Assembly (NCBI RefSeq): GCF_021611515.1
Contig: NZ_CP090960.1
Coordinates: 62,001 to 126,000, forward strand
Length of the DNA stretch: 64,000 bases
Direction: 5' to 3'
Source of the DNA: Mariluticola halotolerans
GTDB taxonomy: Bacteria > Pseudomonadota > Alphaproteobacteria > Rhizobiales > Devosiaceae
How positions within the stretch are numbered: position 1 is the stretch's first letter; each line of letters opens with the position of its first letter. The notes under the pieces were generated by a model. The model was given only the letters and a program-made list of their open reading frames with translations, was not told the DNA's origin and did no database searches. The position numbers and the translations under genes were made by a program. Below are positions 17,740-26,633 of the stretch, piece after piece.

Positions 17740-18600
17740 ATGGCTGAGACCGACAGTTCGATCATTATCAAAAAGGTGAAGAAGGGCGCGCATGGCCATC
17801 ACGGCGGTGCCTGGAAAATTGCCTATGCCGATTTCGTGACGGCGATGATGGCGTTTTTTCTGCTGCTCTGGTTGATCACCGCTGCCTCCCCGGAACAAAA
17901 AGAGGGCATTGCCGATTATTTTTCACCCCCCAATATCAGCGAAACAACCAGCGGTTCGGGCGGGGTGCTGGCGGGGACGGCGCATGATGCGCATGGGGCC
18001 AAGACTGCCACAGAGGCACCGCCTGAACACGCCAATCTGCAGCAGGCGGGCTATACCAGCGCACAGGGAAAAGAGGCGCAAACCGATGTCCGGTCGACCG
18101 AAGACCGTGCGTTTCACAGTGCTGCGGTCAGCATCAAACAGGCCTGGGACGCTTTGCCTGAAATCACAACCATGTCAGATAATTTGTTGATCGAGGAGAC
18201 CGAAGACGGGCTCGATATCATGATCGTCAATCAGGACGGGCGGCCCATGTTTGCCGAGGGTTCTAAATACCCACTTGAGCACACGCGCGCGGCGCTGGCG
18301 GCGATGGCCCCGATCCTTGAACGCCTGCCCAACCAGATTTCCATTTCCGGGCATACGGCGGCGGGCCAGCTTTATGGCAATCCGCGCTATGGCACCTGGG
18401 AATTGTCCAGCGACAGGGCCACTACCACGCGGGCAATTTTGAGTGAGTTCGGCCTGTCGGCAGACCGGTTTCATTCGGTGGTTGGGCGATCAACCGAAGA
18501 TCCGTACTTTCCCAATGACCCAAGGTTGCCCGCCAATGAGCGGGTGAAGGTGACGGTGCTGCACACGGCACCGCCTGTGCCCATGGGAATGAAGCCCTGA
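17740..18600 (+). CDS. motB: Flagellar motor stator protein MotB
   Basis: 286 residues. The N-terminal IIIKKVKKG is followed by one membrane helix with the proton-carrying aspartate at about residue 31 (IAYADFVTAMMAFFLLLWL). A plug and linker follow, then an OmpA-like peptidoglycan-binding domain (about 165-280) with ISGHTAAG, WELSSDRATTTRAIL and ERVKVTVLH. It anchors the stator to the cell wall. Cotranscribed with motA. No other flagellar genes are in the window, so the stator pair is detached from the main cluster. Confidence 0.95.
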   Translation: MAETDSSIIIKKVKKGAHGHHGGAWKIAYADFVTAMMAFFLLLWLITAASPEQKEGIADYFSPPNISETTSGSGGVLAGTAHDAHGAKTATEAPPEHANLQQAGYTSAQGKEAQTDVRSTEDRAFHSAAVSIKQAWDALPEITTMSDNLLIEETEDGLDIMIVNQDGRPMFAEGSKYPLEHTRAALAAMAPILERLPNQISISGHTAAGQLYGNPRYGTWELSSDRATTTRAILSEFGLSADRFHSVVGRSTEDPYFPNDPRLPANERVKVTVLHTAPPVPMGMKP

Positions 18601-18770
18601 GGCATTCGCCTTTCGGGCTTGATTGGTTCTTCTGCTTCTAACAGTTCGCACCCGGCGGGCGATGGTCCCTGCGTCGGTTTTGACACCGTATTGCAACCAA
18701 GTCATGGGGTTGTGCGTTGAGCATGCAAGGTGCGCTGTCCGGCGCGCCGTTGAACCATATGAGGGAAGCC

Positions 18771-18944
18771 ATGCTTAACCTGCTTATATTGTTGATTGTC
18801 GTGGCATTGGTTGCCGGTGCGCTGGGGTTTACCGGGATTGCGGCCGGGGCCAGCTTTATTGCCAAGATCGTTTTCACAATCATGGTGATCGGTATTGTAT
18901 TGATGCTGCTGATGATGCTGCTTGGTGGCGCGGTTCTGTTTTAG
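18771..18944 (+). CDS. Small DUF1328 membrane protein
   Basis: 57 residues, two membrane helices: LLILLIVVALVAGALGF and a long C-terminal hydrophobic stretch ending LLGGAVLF. The loop GFTGIAAGASFIAKIVF is the DUF1328/YtjA signature. Function unknown. I chose the ATG at 18771 because GAGGGA sits six bases upstream; an upstream ATG would add 18 hydrophilic residues. Confidence 0.85.
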   Translation: MLNLLILLIVVALVAGALGFTGIAAGASFIAKIVFTIMVIGIVLMLLMMLLGGAVLF

Positions 18945-18979
18945 CCAACAGAGCCGGACAGATTTTGCTGGAAATCCCT

Positions 18980-19059
18980 TTCGTCATCGCGGTCCAGAGC
19001 CGCGCGCGCTGGTGTTCTTCGCTCTGGATTGCCGCGCGCCTTTGGCGCTCGCAATGACG
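18980..19059. repeat. Palindromic intergenic repeat, copy 1
   Basis: The right 40 bases (19020-19059) match 61952-61991 with one mismatch. The left part (from CGTCATCGCGGTCCAGAGC) is an imperfect reverse complement of the right part, so the element is a large imperfect palindrome starting and ending in CGTCAT/ATGACG. This is typical of REP-like bacterial intergenic repeats. Confidence 0.8.
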
Positions 19060-19108
19060 ATACAGCCATTCCGGCAAGGGCTGAAATGTTCCAAAGTTTG
19101 AACGATAG

Positions 19109-19141
19109 AAAAAGGGGCAAGCGCCGAGCTTGCCCCTTTTT
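19109..19141. terminator. Bidirectional terminator before cpdB 3' end
   Basis: AAAAAGGGGCAAGC (19109-19122) pairs perfectly with GCTTGCCCCTTTTT (19128-19141) around GCCGA. It serves the convergent cpdB and DUF1328 genes. Confidence 0.85.
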
Positions 19142-19176
19142 GCTATTCCGTTGGTCCAGGCCATGGGGCCGGGCGA

Positions 19177-21153
19177 TCAGAGCGTGATGCGATAAATGCC
19201 GAAACCAGCCTCGCTCGTCTCTCCGGTTGGCTCGATAGTGACGGCTGTGACATCGGCGACGTGTTCGGCGGCTTTCGGGCCGGTTTCGAACAGGACAGAG
19301 GTATTGCCGATGGGGGCCAGTGACCAATTGCTGTCGGCAGCCGGGTTGATCGTGCCTTGCTCGTAGATGAAGCGCACGATGATGTCGCGATTGGTATCGG
19401 GGCCGACAAAGATGACGGTTGAGCCATCGGCGCCGGGGAAATTGCCACCGCCGCCTGCACGGTAATTGTTGGTGGCAACAACGAATTTTTGAGTCGGATC
19501 AATCGGTTCGCCATTAAACATCAAGTCGACGATGCGGTTGGCATCGGGATTGAGCGGTTCGCCCTTGGGGCCGTATTTCGAGGGTTGGGTGATATCGATC
19601 CTGTAAGTGACCCCATCAATCACATCGAAATTGTAGGAAGGAAATTCGGAGCTGATCAGGGGCTGGTCGGTGCCGCCGGCCTCAACCTGATTGAATATGC
19701 CTGCCGAGCGTTCCAGCCAGTCCTTGACCTCGGCGCCGGTGATGGCCACGGCGCGGATGGTGTTGGGATAAAGATAGAGATCGGCGACATTCTTGATGGC
19801 GACCGGGCCGACGGGGACGTCTGTATAGTAATCGGGACCGCCACGGCCACCGGCCTTGAAGGGGGCGGCGGCGGAGAGGATGGGCAGTCCCTCCCATTCG
19901 GTGCCCTTCATCATCTGGGTGATGTACCAGGTCTGGGCCTGGGAGACGATCTGGACGGAGGGATCATCGGCCACCAGCGCGAAATAGGAATGCAGCGGGG
20001 CGGCGGTTTCACCGACCGGGCGGCGGATATAATCTAGCGTGCCTTCATGATCGGCTTTGACGGCGGCTTCGACGGTTGCGACGCTTTCGACTGTCGGCAC
20101 GTTCTTGCCATCGACACGGTCGACAATGGGGCGGGCCTCGGAGGTGTGGGCGGCGATGGTCCAGCCGTTTTCACCCTTTTCCAGCAGCAGATCGATCAGG
20201 CCCATATGCGAGCCCCAGAAGCCGCTCATGACCGCGGGCTTGCCTTGCAGCGTGCCCTTATCATTGTCGACGCCGGTGATATCGGCGTAATTGCCGGGGA
20301 AGACCAGATGCTGGTGGCCGGTAAAGACCACATCGATACCGTCAACGCCGGCGAGATAAAGCGAGGCGTTTTCCATGGCATCGGTCTGCCCGGTGCCATC
20401 AATGCCGGAATGGGAGAGGGCGACGATGATGTCCGCGCCCTGTTCCTTCATTACCGGTACATAGGCTTCGGCGGTCTTGACGATGTCGCGGGTGATGACC
20501 TTGCCTTCGAGATTGGCGCTGTCCCAGACCATGATCTGGGGTGGGACGAAGCCGATAAAGCCGATTTTGATCTTTTGTTTTTCGCCCGCGCCGTCGGTGA
20601 TTTCCTTCTCGGTGATGACGAAGGGCGGGATCAGGGTCTTGTCGGCGGTGGGGTCTGAACCCAGCGTGTCGCCCATAACAATATTGGCGCAGACAAAGGG
20701 GAAATTCGCTCCGGCCACGGCCTTGGTCAGGAAATCGAGGCCATAGTTGAATTCGTGATTGCCGAAGGTTGCCACCTCATAGCCGAGCGTATTCATGGCG
20801 GCCATCATAGGGTGCAGGTCACCTTCCTTAAAGCCGCGCTCATAGGCGACATAATCGCCCATGGGATTGCCCTGGATGAGATCACCATTGTCGACGAGGA
20901 TGGAATTGGTCGCCTCGGCGCGCACGCCCTCGATCAGTTTGGCGGTGCGGGCGAGACCCATCGTGTCATTGGGGGCGTCGGCGTAATAATCGTAAGGCAG
21001 GATGGCGACGTGGATATCTGTGGTTTCCATGATGCGCAGATGGGCCTGGCTGGGGGCAGCCATGGCAGCAAACGGGTGCATGACGACAAGGGCGCCGGCA
21101 CCGGCTGTGCTGGCCAGAAAGGCGCGGCGGGAAATGCTGTTGCGGAATTCCAT
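19177..21153 (-). CDS. cpdB: Tat-exported bifunctional 2',3'-cyclic-nucleotide phosphodiesterase / 3'-nucleotidase
   Basis: 658 residues. The N-terminus [20 protein letters not shown] is a Tat signal. The calcineurin-like metallophosphatase domain (about 37-330) shows the metal ligands in [31 protein letters not shown] and TGHQH; the C-terminal nucleotidase domain (about 350-570) has the substrate aromatic region [12 protein letters not shown]. CpdB hydrolyses 2',3'-cyclic nucleotides and 3'-nucleotides in the periplasm so nucleosides can be scavenged. AGGAGA lies ahead of the start. Most CpdB proteins use a Sec signal, so the Tat signal is worth noting. The exact split between CpdB and UshA-like activity is inferred. 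Confidence 0.9.
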   Translation of the reverse strand: MEFRNSISRRAFLASTAGAGALVVMHPFAAMAAPSQAHLRIMETTDIHVAILPYDYYADAPNDTMGLARTAKLIEGVRAEATNSILVDNGDLIQGNPMGDYVAYERGFKEGDLHPMMAAMNTLGYEVATFGNHEFNYGLDFLTKAVAGANFPFVCANIVMGDTLGSDPTADKTLIPPFVITEKEITDGAGEKQKIKIGFIGFVPPQIMVWDSANLEGKVITRDIVKTAEAYVPVMKEQGADIIVALSHSGIDGTGQTDAMENASLYLAGVDGIDVVFTGHQHLVFPGNYADITGVDNDKGTLQGKPAVMSGFWGSHMGLIDLLLEKGENGWTIAAHTSEARPIVDRVDGKNVPTVESVATVEAAVKADHEGTLDYIRRPVGETAAPLHSYFALVADDPSVQIVSQAQTWYITQMMKGTEWEGLPILSAAAPFKAGGRGGPDYYTDVPVGPVAIKNVADLYLYPNTIRAVAITGAEVKDWLERSAGIFNQVEAGGTDQPLISSEFPSYNFDVIDGVTYRIDITQPSKYGPKGEPLNPDANRIVDLMFNGEPIDPTQKFVVATNNYRAGGGGNFPGADGSTVIFVGPDTNRDIIVRFIYEQGTINPAADSNWSLAPIGNTSVLFETGPKAAEHVADVTAVTIEPTGETSEAGFGIYRITL

Positions 21154-21447
21154 TCGATCTCTCCTGTTGCAGTTCAGGCGCTTGGGCGCCGCGATATCGT
21201 GCGGCGTCTGGCTAACTCGGGCCGCGTCGCTACGGATCTGATGCCGGAACTCTGTTACGGGTAGATGACGGGTATGGGTGCCGGCAGATTTTTTTACCGA
21301 TTGGTCTAAATCTGATCCTGTGGCTCTGCGCTGTCAATTGGCAAGCAGGCGCGGCAGATCACTTTTCGCCGTGTCGCGGTGGGGTTGTGGCTTGGCGTGC
21401 TGGCTGTGGCGTGGCAAAAGACAGGCTGACAGCTTGAGGAGTGCGGC

Positions 21448-22353
21448 ATGAAGTGGCGCGGGCGAAGAGGCAGCAGCAATATTCAGGACCGACGCGGTGC
21501 AAGCAGTGGCCGTGGCGGATTTAGCGGTGGTTCGGGCCTGCGCATGCCCGGCGGGCGGCGCGGTGGCGGCATTGGCGGCATCGGCCTGATTGTGGCGCTG
21601 TTCATTATCGCGGCTGCACTGGGTGTGAACCCGATGAGCCTGCTGGAGGGATCGATTCCCAATGGACCGAGCACCGGTTCGAGCCAGTCCCGGCCCTCGA
21701 CCAATGCAGCTGATGATGAGCTGGCAGCATTTGTTTCTGTGGTTGTGCGCGAGACGGAGGACATGTGGGGCAAGGTGTTTGCCGACAGCAACATGACCTA
21801 TGAAGAGCCGCCGGTGGTTTTGTTTTCCGGGCAAACCCGCTCGGCCTGCGGCACAGCGGATGCCAGCACTGGCCCGTTTTATTGTCCGGGGGACAACAGC
21901 GTTTATATTGACCTGTCGTTTTATGACCAGTTGCGGGCCCAGTTTGGCGCGCCGGGTGATTTTGCCCAGGCCTATGTGATTGCCCATGAGATCGGCCACC
22001 ACGTGCAGAACCTGACCGGGGTATTGCCCGAATTCAATCAGGCGCGGGCGCGGCTGAGCGCGGAGGAAGCCAATCAATGGTCGATCCGGGTGGAATTGCA
22101 GGCTGATTGTTATGCTGGGGTCTGGGCTGCTTATGCGGGGCAGGAAGATTTGCTGGAAAGCGGCGATATCGATGAAGCGCTGAACGCGGCCAACCAGATT
22201 GGCGATGATACGCTGCAAAAACGCATGCAGGGCTTTGCCGTGCCGAAAACCTTCAACCATGGCACCTCGGCGCAGCGCAAGCGCTGGTTTGAACGCGGTT
22301 ATCGCGAAGGCAATCCGGGTGCCTGCGATACGTTCAACGTGGCGCAGCCCTGA
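21448..22353 (+). CDS. Membrane-anchored neutral zinc metallopeptidase (YpfJ family)
   Basis: 301 residues. An N-terminal basic, Gly/Arg-rich tail (1-50) precedes one membrane helix (about 50-68). The extracytoplasmic domain has the zinc motif HEIGHHVQNLTG (HExxH) and downstream VELQADCYAGVWA, where the conserved aspartate/glutamate completes the site. This is the neutral zinc metallopeptidase family that includes E. coli YpfJ; its substrates are unknown. GAGGAG lies before the start. The next gene begins six bases after the stop, so the two are translationally coupled. Confidence 0.92.
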   Translation: MKWRGRRGSSNIQDRRGASSGRGGFSGGSGLRMPGGRRGGGIGGIGLIVALFIIAAALGVNPMSLLEGSIPNGPSTGSSQSRPSTNAADDELAAFVSVVVRETEDMWGKVFADSNMTYEEPPVVLFSGQTRSACGTADASTGPFYCPGDNSVYIDLSFYDQLRAQFGAPGDFAQAYVIAHEIGHHVQNLTGVLPEFNQARARLSAEEANQWSIRVELQADCYAGVWAAYAGQEDLLESGDIDEALNAANQIGDDTLQKRMQGFAVPKTFNHGTSAQRKRWFERGYREGNPGACDTFNVAQP

Positions 22354-22359
22354 GGCGTG

Positions 22360-23532
22360 ATGGCGGTTTCATTTGACGTTATTGTTATTGGTGCCGGTGC
22401 TGCCGGCATGATGTGTGCCATTGGCGCCGGGCAGCGGGGCCGGCGGGTGCTGCTGCTTGAGCATAATGCCGAGCCGGGGGAGAAAATCCGGATTTCGGGC
22501 GGCGGGCGCTGCAATTTCACCAATATCGGTGCCAGCGTGAAGAACTATGTTTCCGCCAATCCCAAATTTGCCATTTCGGCGCTGAGCCGGTTCACCCAGC
22601 ACGATTTCGTGGCATGGGTGCAGCGCTATGGCATCGACTTTCACGAGAAGACGCTGGGGCAATTATTCTGCGATGGGTCGGCTCGGCAGATCATCGACAT
22701 GCTGAAGGCGGAAATGGAGGCGGCGGGCGTGGTTTTGCGTTGCGGCGTTGAAATTGGGGCTGTGAGCAAAACGGCGGACGGGTTCAGCGTGACGGTGTCG
22801 GGCGAGACATTGACCGCTGCGGCGCTGGTTGTGGCCTGTGGTGGCAAATCGATCCCGAAAATGGGGGCCAGCGGTTTGGGGTATAAAATTGCCGAGCAGT
22901 TTGGCCTTAAACTGACCGAGACGCGGCCTGGGCTGGTGCCGCTGACCTTTGATCCAGCGCTATTGGCCGAGACCAAGGAGCTGGCCGGGGTGGCCGTGGA
23001 TGTGCTGGTGACCTGCGGCAAGGTGAAGTTTCGCGAGGCGATGCTGTTTACCCATCGCGGGCTCAGCGGGCCGGCGATTTTGCAGATTTCATCCTATTGG
23101 CGCGAGGGCATGGCGATTGGCGTCAACATGGCACCGGACATGGATGTGTTTGAAACCCTGCGCGCGGCGCGGGCGGAGAATGGACGGCAGGATATTGTGA
23201 CTGTGCTGGCGACATTTCTGCCACGGCGGCTGGCGCAAATGCTGGCCGGGGACGGCGGACGGCTGGGGGATATGAGCGACAAGGCTTTGCGCCGGGTGGC
23301 TGACAGCGTTCAGAACTGGCAGGTCAAGCCGACCGGTTCTGAGGGGTATCGCACGGCGGAGGTCACCCTTGGCGGGGTGGATACACGCGGGCTCGACGCC
23401 AAGACGCTGGAGGCGCGGGACGTGCCCGGCCTCTATTTCATCGGCGAAGTGGTCGATGTGACCGGCTGGCTCGGCGGCTATAATTTTCAGTGGGCCTGGA
23501 GTTCAGGCTGGGCTGCCGGCCAGGTGGTTTAG
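22360..23532 (+). CDS. HI0933/BaiN-family FAD-dependent oxidoreductase
   Basis: 390 residues. The N-terminal FAD motif is VIVIGAGAAGMMCAIGAGQRG, followed by EKIRISGGGRCNFTN, the signature of the HI0933 (YhiN/BaiN) flavoproteins. The C-terminal FAD segment is GLYFIGEVVDVTGWLGGYNFQWAWSSG. Members are cytosolic, and the substrate of most is unknown, so I give no specific reaction. The ATG at 22360 overlaps a GTG one codon earlier. Its stop overlaps by two bases the stop of the convergent cytochrome gene. Confidence 0.92.
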   Translation: MAVSFDVIVIGAGAAGMMCAIGAGQRGRRVLLLEHNAEPGEKIRISGGGRCNFTNIGASVKNYVSANPKFAISALSRFTQHDFVAWVQRYGIDFHEKTLGQLFCDGSARQIIDMLKAEMEAAGVVLRCGVEIGAVSKTADGFSVTVSGETLTAAALVVACGGKSIPKMGASGLGYKIAEQFGLKLTETRPGLVPLTFDPALLAETKELAGVAVDVLVTCGKVKFREAMLFTHRGLSGPAILQISSYWREGMAIGVNMAPDMDVFETLRAARAENGRQDIVTVLATFLPRRLAQMLAGDGGRLGDMSDKALRRVADSVQNWQVKPTGSEGYRTAEVTLGGVDTRGLDAKTLEARDVPGLYFIGEVVDVTGWLGGYNFQWAWSSGWAAGQVV

Positions 23533-24011
23533 GTCCGCCCCAGCATGCGTTTGAGCACATTGGTCTTGAAATAGTAGTGCTGCGCCAGGGCTGCCAGAAT
23601 ATGCAGGATGATCAGCGGGATCAGCAGTTTTTCGGCCAGGGAATGGGCTTGTGCCGGTTGGGGCAGGCCGAAAAACCACGCTGTCGCCCCCGAGATCGGC
23701 ATGCCGATCAACAGCAGGTAAAACAGCCAATGGGTTGCCGAGGCGACAAACTTCAAGGCTGGATGCTCGGTTTCGGGCAAGGCGGGGGTGCCGCGCCTCA
23801 GGCGCAGAGTGAGCCGCCACAAGACCAGTGCCAAAATCAGCAGGCCGACAATGGCATGGGGATTGGGCGACGGCTCATTGGGCACGATGCCCCGCATACG
23901 ATCATCCCAGATGGCGGCAATGCCTTCGTGGAAAATAATCTGGAAGGCTACAAGGACGGCGATAAGCCAGTGCAATATAATCTGGGTTCTGGAATAGGTT
24001 GCTGGTGCCAT
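23529..24011 (-). CDS. Cytochrome b561-family membrane protein
   Basis: 160 residues with four membrane helices. Histidines expected to ligate two b haems are in ILHWLIAV, IFHEGI, ATHWLFYLLL and ILHILAALAQHYY. The family (CybB-like) moves electrons from the quinone pool in the cytoplasmic membrane, often as an anti-superoxide device. I use the ATG at 24011 (MAPATYSRTQ), preceded by GAGATCGAG; another ATG lies nine codons upstream. Confidence 0.88.
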   Translation of the reverse strand: MAPATYSRTQIILHWLIAVLVAFQIIFHEGIAAIWDDRMRGIVPNEPSPNPHAIVGLLILALVLWRLTLRLRRGTPALPETEHPALKFVASATHWLFYLLLIGMPISGATAWFFGLPQPAQAHSLAEKLLIPLIILHILAALAQHYYFKTNVLKRMLGRT

Positions 24012-24134
24012 GGTCTCGATCTCAGCCTGATTGGTCAATCAATATAGCATTACACCTGTGTATGAGGTTTGACATAGATCAGCGGGCAGGGCGACCCTTG
24101 CGGTGCGCGCCGATATGAGACAGTAAGACGAGAC

Positions 24135-25772
24135 ATGACACAAGCGAACGGGTCCGGCGTGGCTATTCCCAAAATCCTGCATTTCACCTGGAAGACCGAA
24201 GATGTGCCGGGCAAGATGGGGGAATATCTCACCCTCTGGCGCGAAACCCACAAGGACTGGGATATCCGGCTGTGGACTGATGCGACGATGCGCGAGTTCG
24301 TGGCGGCGCATTATCCTGAATTTCTGGCCACTTATGATGGGTATCCGGCACCAATCCAGCGGGCGGATTCGTTTCGCTATCTGGTGCTCAATATCATGGG
24401 TGGGGTTTATTCGGACCTTGATGTGGAGCCGTTCCGCTCGATCAATGCGATGGTTGAGGGTGTGGATTGTTTCGTCGGGCTGGAGCCTTACGAACATATC
24501 GGGCCTGACCGGCGGCATTGCGGCACGCCCTATCTGCTCTCCAATGCGTTTATGGGCGCGGTGCCGGGGCATGCCTATTTCAGGCTAATCGTCGATCTGC
24601 TGCCAACGGTTGCCGATAATCCGGACATTTTTTATTCGACCGGGCCGTCGCTGACGACAGGTGCCGGGGTGCGCCTTGGCCGGGATGAGCGGCCAAAGCT
24701 GGTGCCGCCTTGCCTGTGGTCGCCGCATTGCGATGGCGGGAAGCCGTGCACGAGCGATGACAAGCTGGCTGATGATATGGGCGCGGATTTTGATTTCATA
24801 TGGTCGGACAGGCAGGCCTATGTTTCGCATCACTGGTTGACAAGCTGGGTGCCTTTTCTCAAGCGACACAAGTGGTTGGCCAAGCCGTTTCATGCCATGC
24901 ACGCGCTGAAATGGGCGGTGCGGGCGCGGCTTTATCCGCAACTTGTGGCCGTGCGTATTCCCGATCCGCTGCGGCCCTATAGCGATCAGCGACCGCAACC
25001 ACTGGCTGAGGTGCCCGATGTTGCGATCTGCGTGGCCTTGCAGGAAGGGAACGTCAGTCCGGCTCTGGTCGCCGCACTGGACGGGCTTGAATATGACAAG
25101 GGCCGGATCCGGGTGACGGTTGGTTCGTTCGCGCAGACAGCGGTTGAGCAGGATGCGGTGCGGGCAAGCGTAAAGGGTCTGTCAGATCTGGGGTTTGCCC
25201 AGGTCAAATTGCATTTTGTGGCGGCTCCCGCTGACAACACCACAGCCATGAAAAAGCTGCTGCCTGAAAGCCGGGCGATGGTGCGGTCGGCCGCGATGCG
25301 CAATGCGCTGGCCGACGCGGTTGGGGCGCAGGCTGACTGGGTGTTGTTTGTCGGCGGGGAAGTGACCGCGATTCCAGCCGACGCGTTACGGCAGGGGCTG
25401 GAGGCGGGTTATCCGGTGGTTGGCCTTGGTATGCTTGATGCATCGGGGCGTGAGGTGGATTTGTCGACGCATCGCTATAACTGGGGTGGCGGCATTCGCG
25501 TGACTTACAAAATCCGCGGGCAGGATGGTGTCGCGAGCGCCGGGCGGGGGCAACGCGATTTTCTGGCCGGACAGAGAGCTTTCCGGCTGGTGCCGCTGGA
25601 TGGTGTGGGGCGCGGGTTTGTGCTGGTGCATCGCGATGTGCTTCGGGCTGATATTCACTTCGCCGAACAGCCTTATCATTTGCATCTTGACGGTGAAGGC
25701 TTTGCGCTGATGGCCCGTCATAACGGGTTTGAAGTGGCCGGATTGACGGGGCTTTTTGTTACCCGGGCCTAG
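24135..25772 (+). CDS. Two-domain glycosyltransferase (GT32 OCH1-like plus ANP1/MNN9-like)
   Basis: 545 residues. Residues about 10-130 match the GT32 (OCH1-like) pattern: IPKILHFTWKTEDVPGK, then QRADSFRYLVLNIMGGVYSDLDVEP with the metal-binding DxD at 94-96. Residues about 285-545 look like a second GT-A domain resembling the fungal ANP1/MNN9 mannosyltransferase family: ADWVLFVGGEVTAIPADAL, then GFVLVHRDVL and DGEGFALMARHNGFEVAGL near the end. Where ANP1 proteins carry a DxD, this one reads VGGEV, so the second domain may be inactive. No signal peptide; probable role in cell-surface glycan synthesis. No other polysaccharide genes adjoin it. The second-domain assignment is by eye. Confidence 0.75.
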   Translation: MTQANGSGVAIPKILHFTWKTEDVPGKMGEYLTLWRETHKDWDIRLWTDATMREFVAAHYPEFLATYDGYPAPIQRADSFRYLVLNIMGGVYSDLDVEPFRSINAMVEGVDCFVGLEPYEHIGPDRRHCGTPYLLSNAFMGAVPGHAYFRLIVDLLPTVADNPDIFYSTGPSLTTGAGVRLGRDERPKLVPPCLWSPHCDGGKPCTSDDKLADDMGADFDFIWSDRQAYVSHHWLTSWVPFLKRHKWLAKPFHAMHALKWAVRARLYPQLVAVRIPDPLRPYSDQRPQPLAEVPDVAICVALQEGNVSPALVAALDGLEYDKGRIRVTVGSFAQTAVEQDAVRASVKGLSDLGFAQVKLHFVAAPADNTTAMKKLLPESRAMVRSAAMRNALADAVGAQADWVLFVGGEVTAIPADALRQGLEAGYPVVGLGMLDASGREVDLSTHRYNWGGGIRVTYKIRGQDGVASAGRGQRDFLAGQRAFRLVPLDGVGRGFVLVHRDVLRADIHFAEQPYHLHLDGEGFALMARHNGFEVAGLTGLFVTRA

Positions 25773-25859
25773 TTCATTAGAGTTTTAGACAGTTTCATAA
25801 AGCAACGCTCAAAACTTGTGATCTAGTTTGGTGCCGGGGGCGCTACAGCGAGTGGCACA

Positions 25860-26624
25860 ATGGCTATGCGATTGAAAAATGCATCTGACTGGACGCGCGT
25901 CCGGGTGATGTTGTTTGTACTGACGGGGGTATTGGCCTGCGTGCTGATAGCGGCCGTATATTCCTATTTCAGCTATAGTGAATTCCATCCTGAAGAGCAG
26001 GCGTTGGCGGTGCGAAACAGCATTTTGCTGCCGATGCTGCTGGCGGTCCCGCTGTTGACCATGCTGGGGTTCAAGCTTTTGCAGCTGGAGGAGGTTAATG
26101 CCGAGCTGGCGCATGCTGCCAATATCGACATGTTGACTGGAGGCCTCAACCGTCGTGCCTTCACCGAGCTTATTCATGCGGAACTGGCTAAAAGCAAAAC
26201 CGAGCGCGCCGATGGTGCCTTGCTGATTGTTGACGCCGACTATTTCAAGCAGATCAATGATTCACTTGGCCATGATGGGGGCGACGCCGCGCTTATAGCG
26301 ATTGCTGAATGCATACGCGCGACAATCCGGGCCGATGATTTTATGGGGCGGGTCGGTGGCGAGGAATTTGCCGTATTCATGCGTGGCGCGTCATTGCCCG
26401 AAAGCGTGCTGGCGGGCGAGCGCATTGTCGCGGCGGTGCAGCAGCTTGAGTTTGAATATGAAGGGGTGCGCCGCAACCTGGCGGTCAGTGTTGGCGGCGC
26501 GGCCTTTGTGGCCGCGGACATGAAATTCCGCGACCTTTACCGGGCGGCTGACGAACGCCTTTACCAGGCCAAAGAGGCCGGGCGAAACCAGGCTGTGGTG
26601 CTGCCTTTCGTGCAAGCCGCCTAG
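25860..26624 (+). CDS. Membrane diguanylate cyclase
   Basis: 254 residues. Two membrane helices (about 16-38 and 52-72) frame a short periplasmic loop of about 15 residues, too small for a sensor domain. The GGDEF domain (about 85-250) has NIDMLTGGLNRRAF, DADYFKQINDSLGH and an intact GRVGGEEFA. The inhibitory I-site RADD is five residues upstream of GGEEF, so it should be an active, product-inhibited cyclase making c-di-GMP from GTP. It lies alone between the glycosyltransferase and carA, which are possibly unrelated. Confidence 0.93.
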   Translation: MAMRLKNASDWTRVRVMLFVLTGVLACVLIAAVYSYFSYSEFHPEEQALAVRNSILLPMLLAVPLLTMLGFKLLQLEEVNAELAHAANIDMLTGGLNRRAFTELIHAELAKSKTERADGALLIVDADYFKQINDSLGHDGGDAALIAIAECIRATIRADDFMGRVGGEEFAVFMRGASLPESVLAGERIVAAVQQLEFEYEGVRRNLAVSVGGAAFVAADMKFRDLYRAADERLYQAKEAGRNQAVVLPFVQAA

Positions 26625-26633
26625 CGTTTGCTT

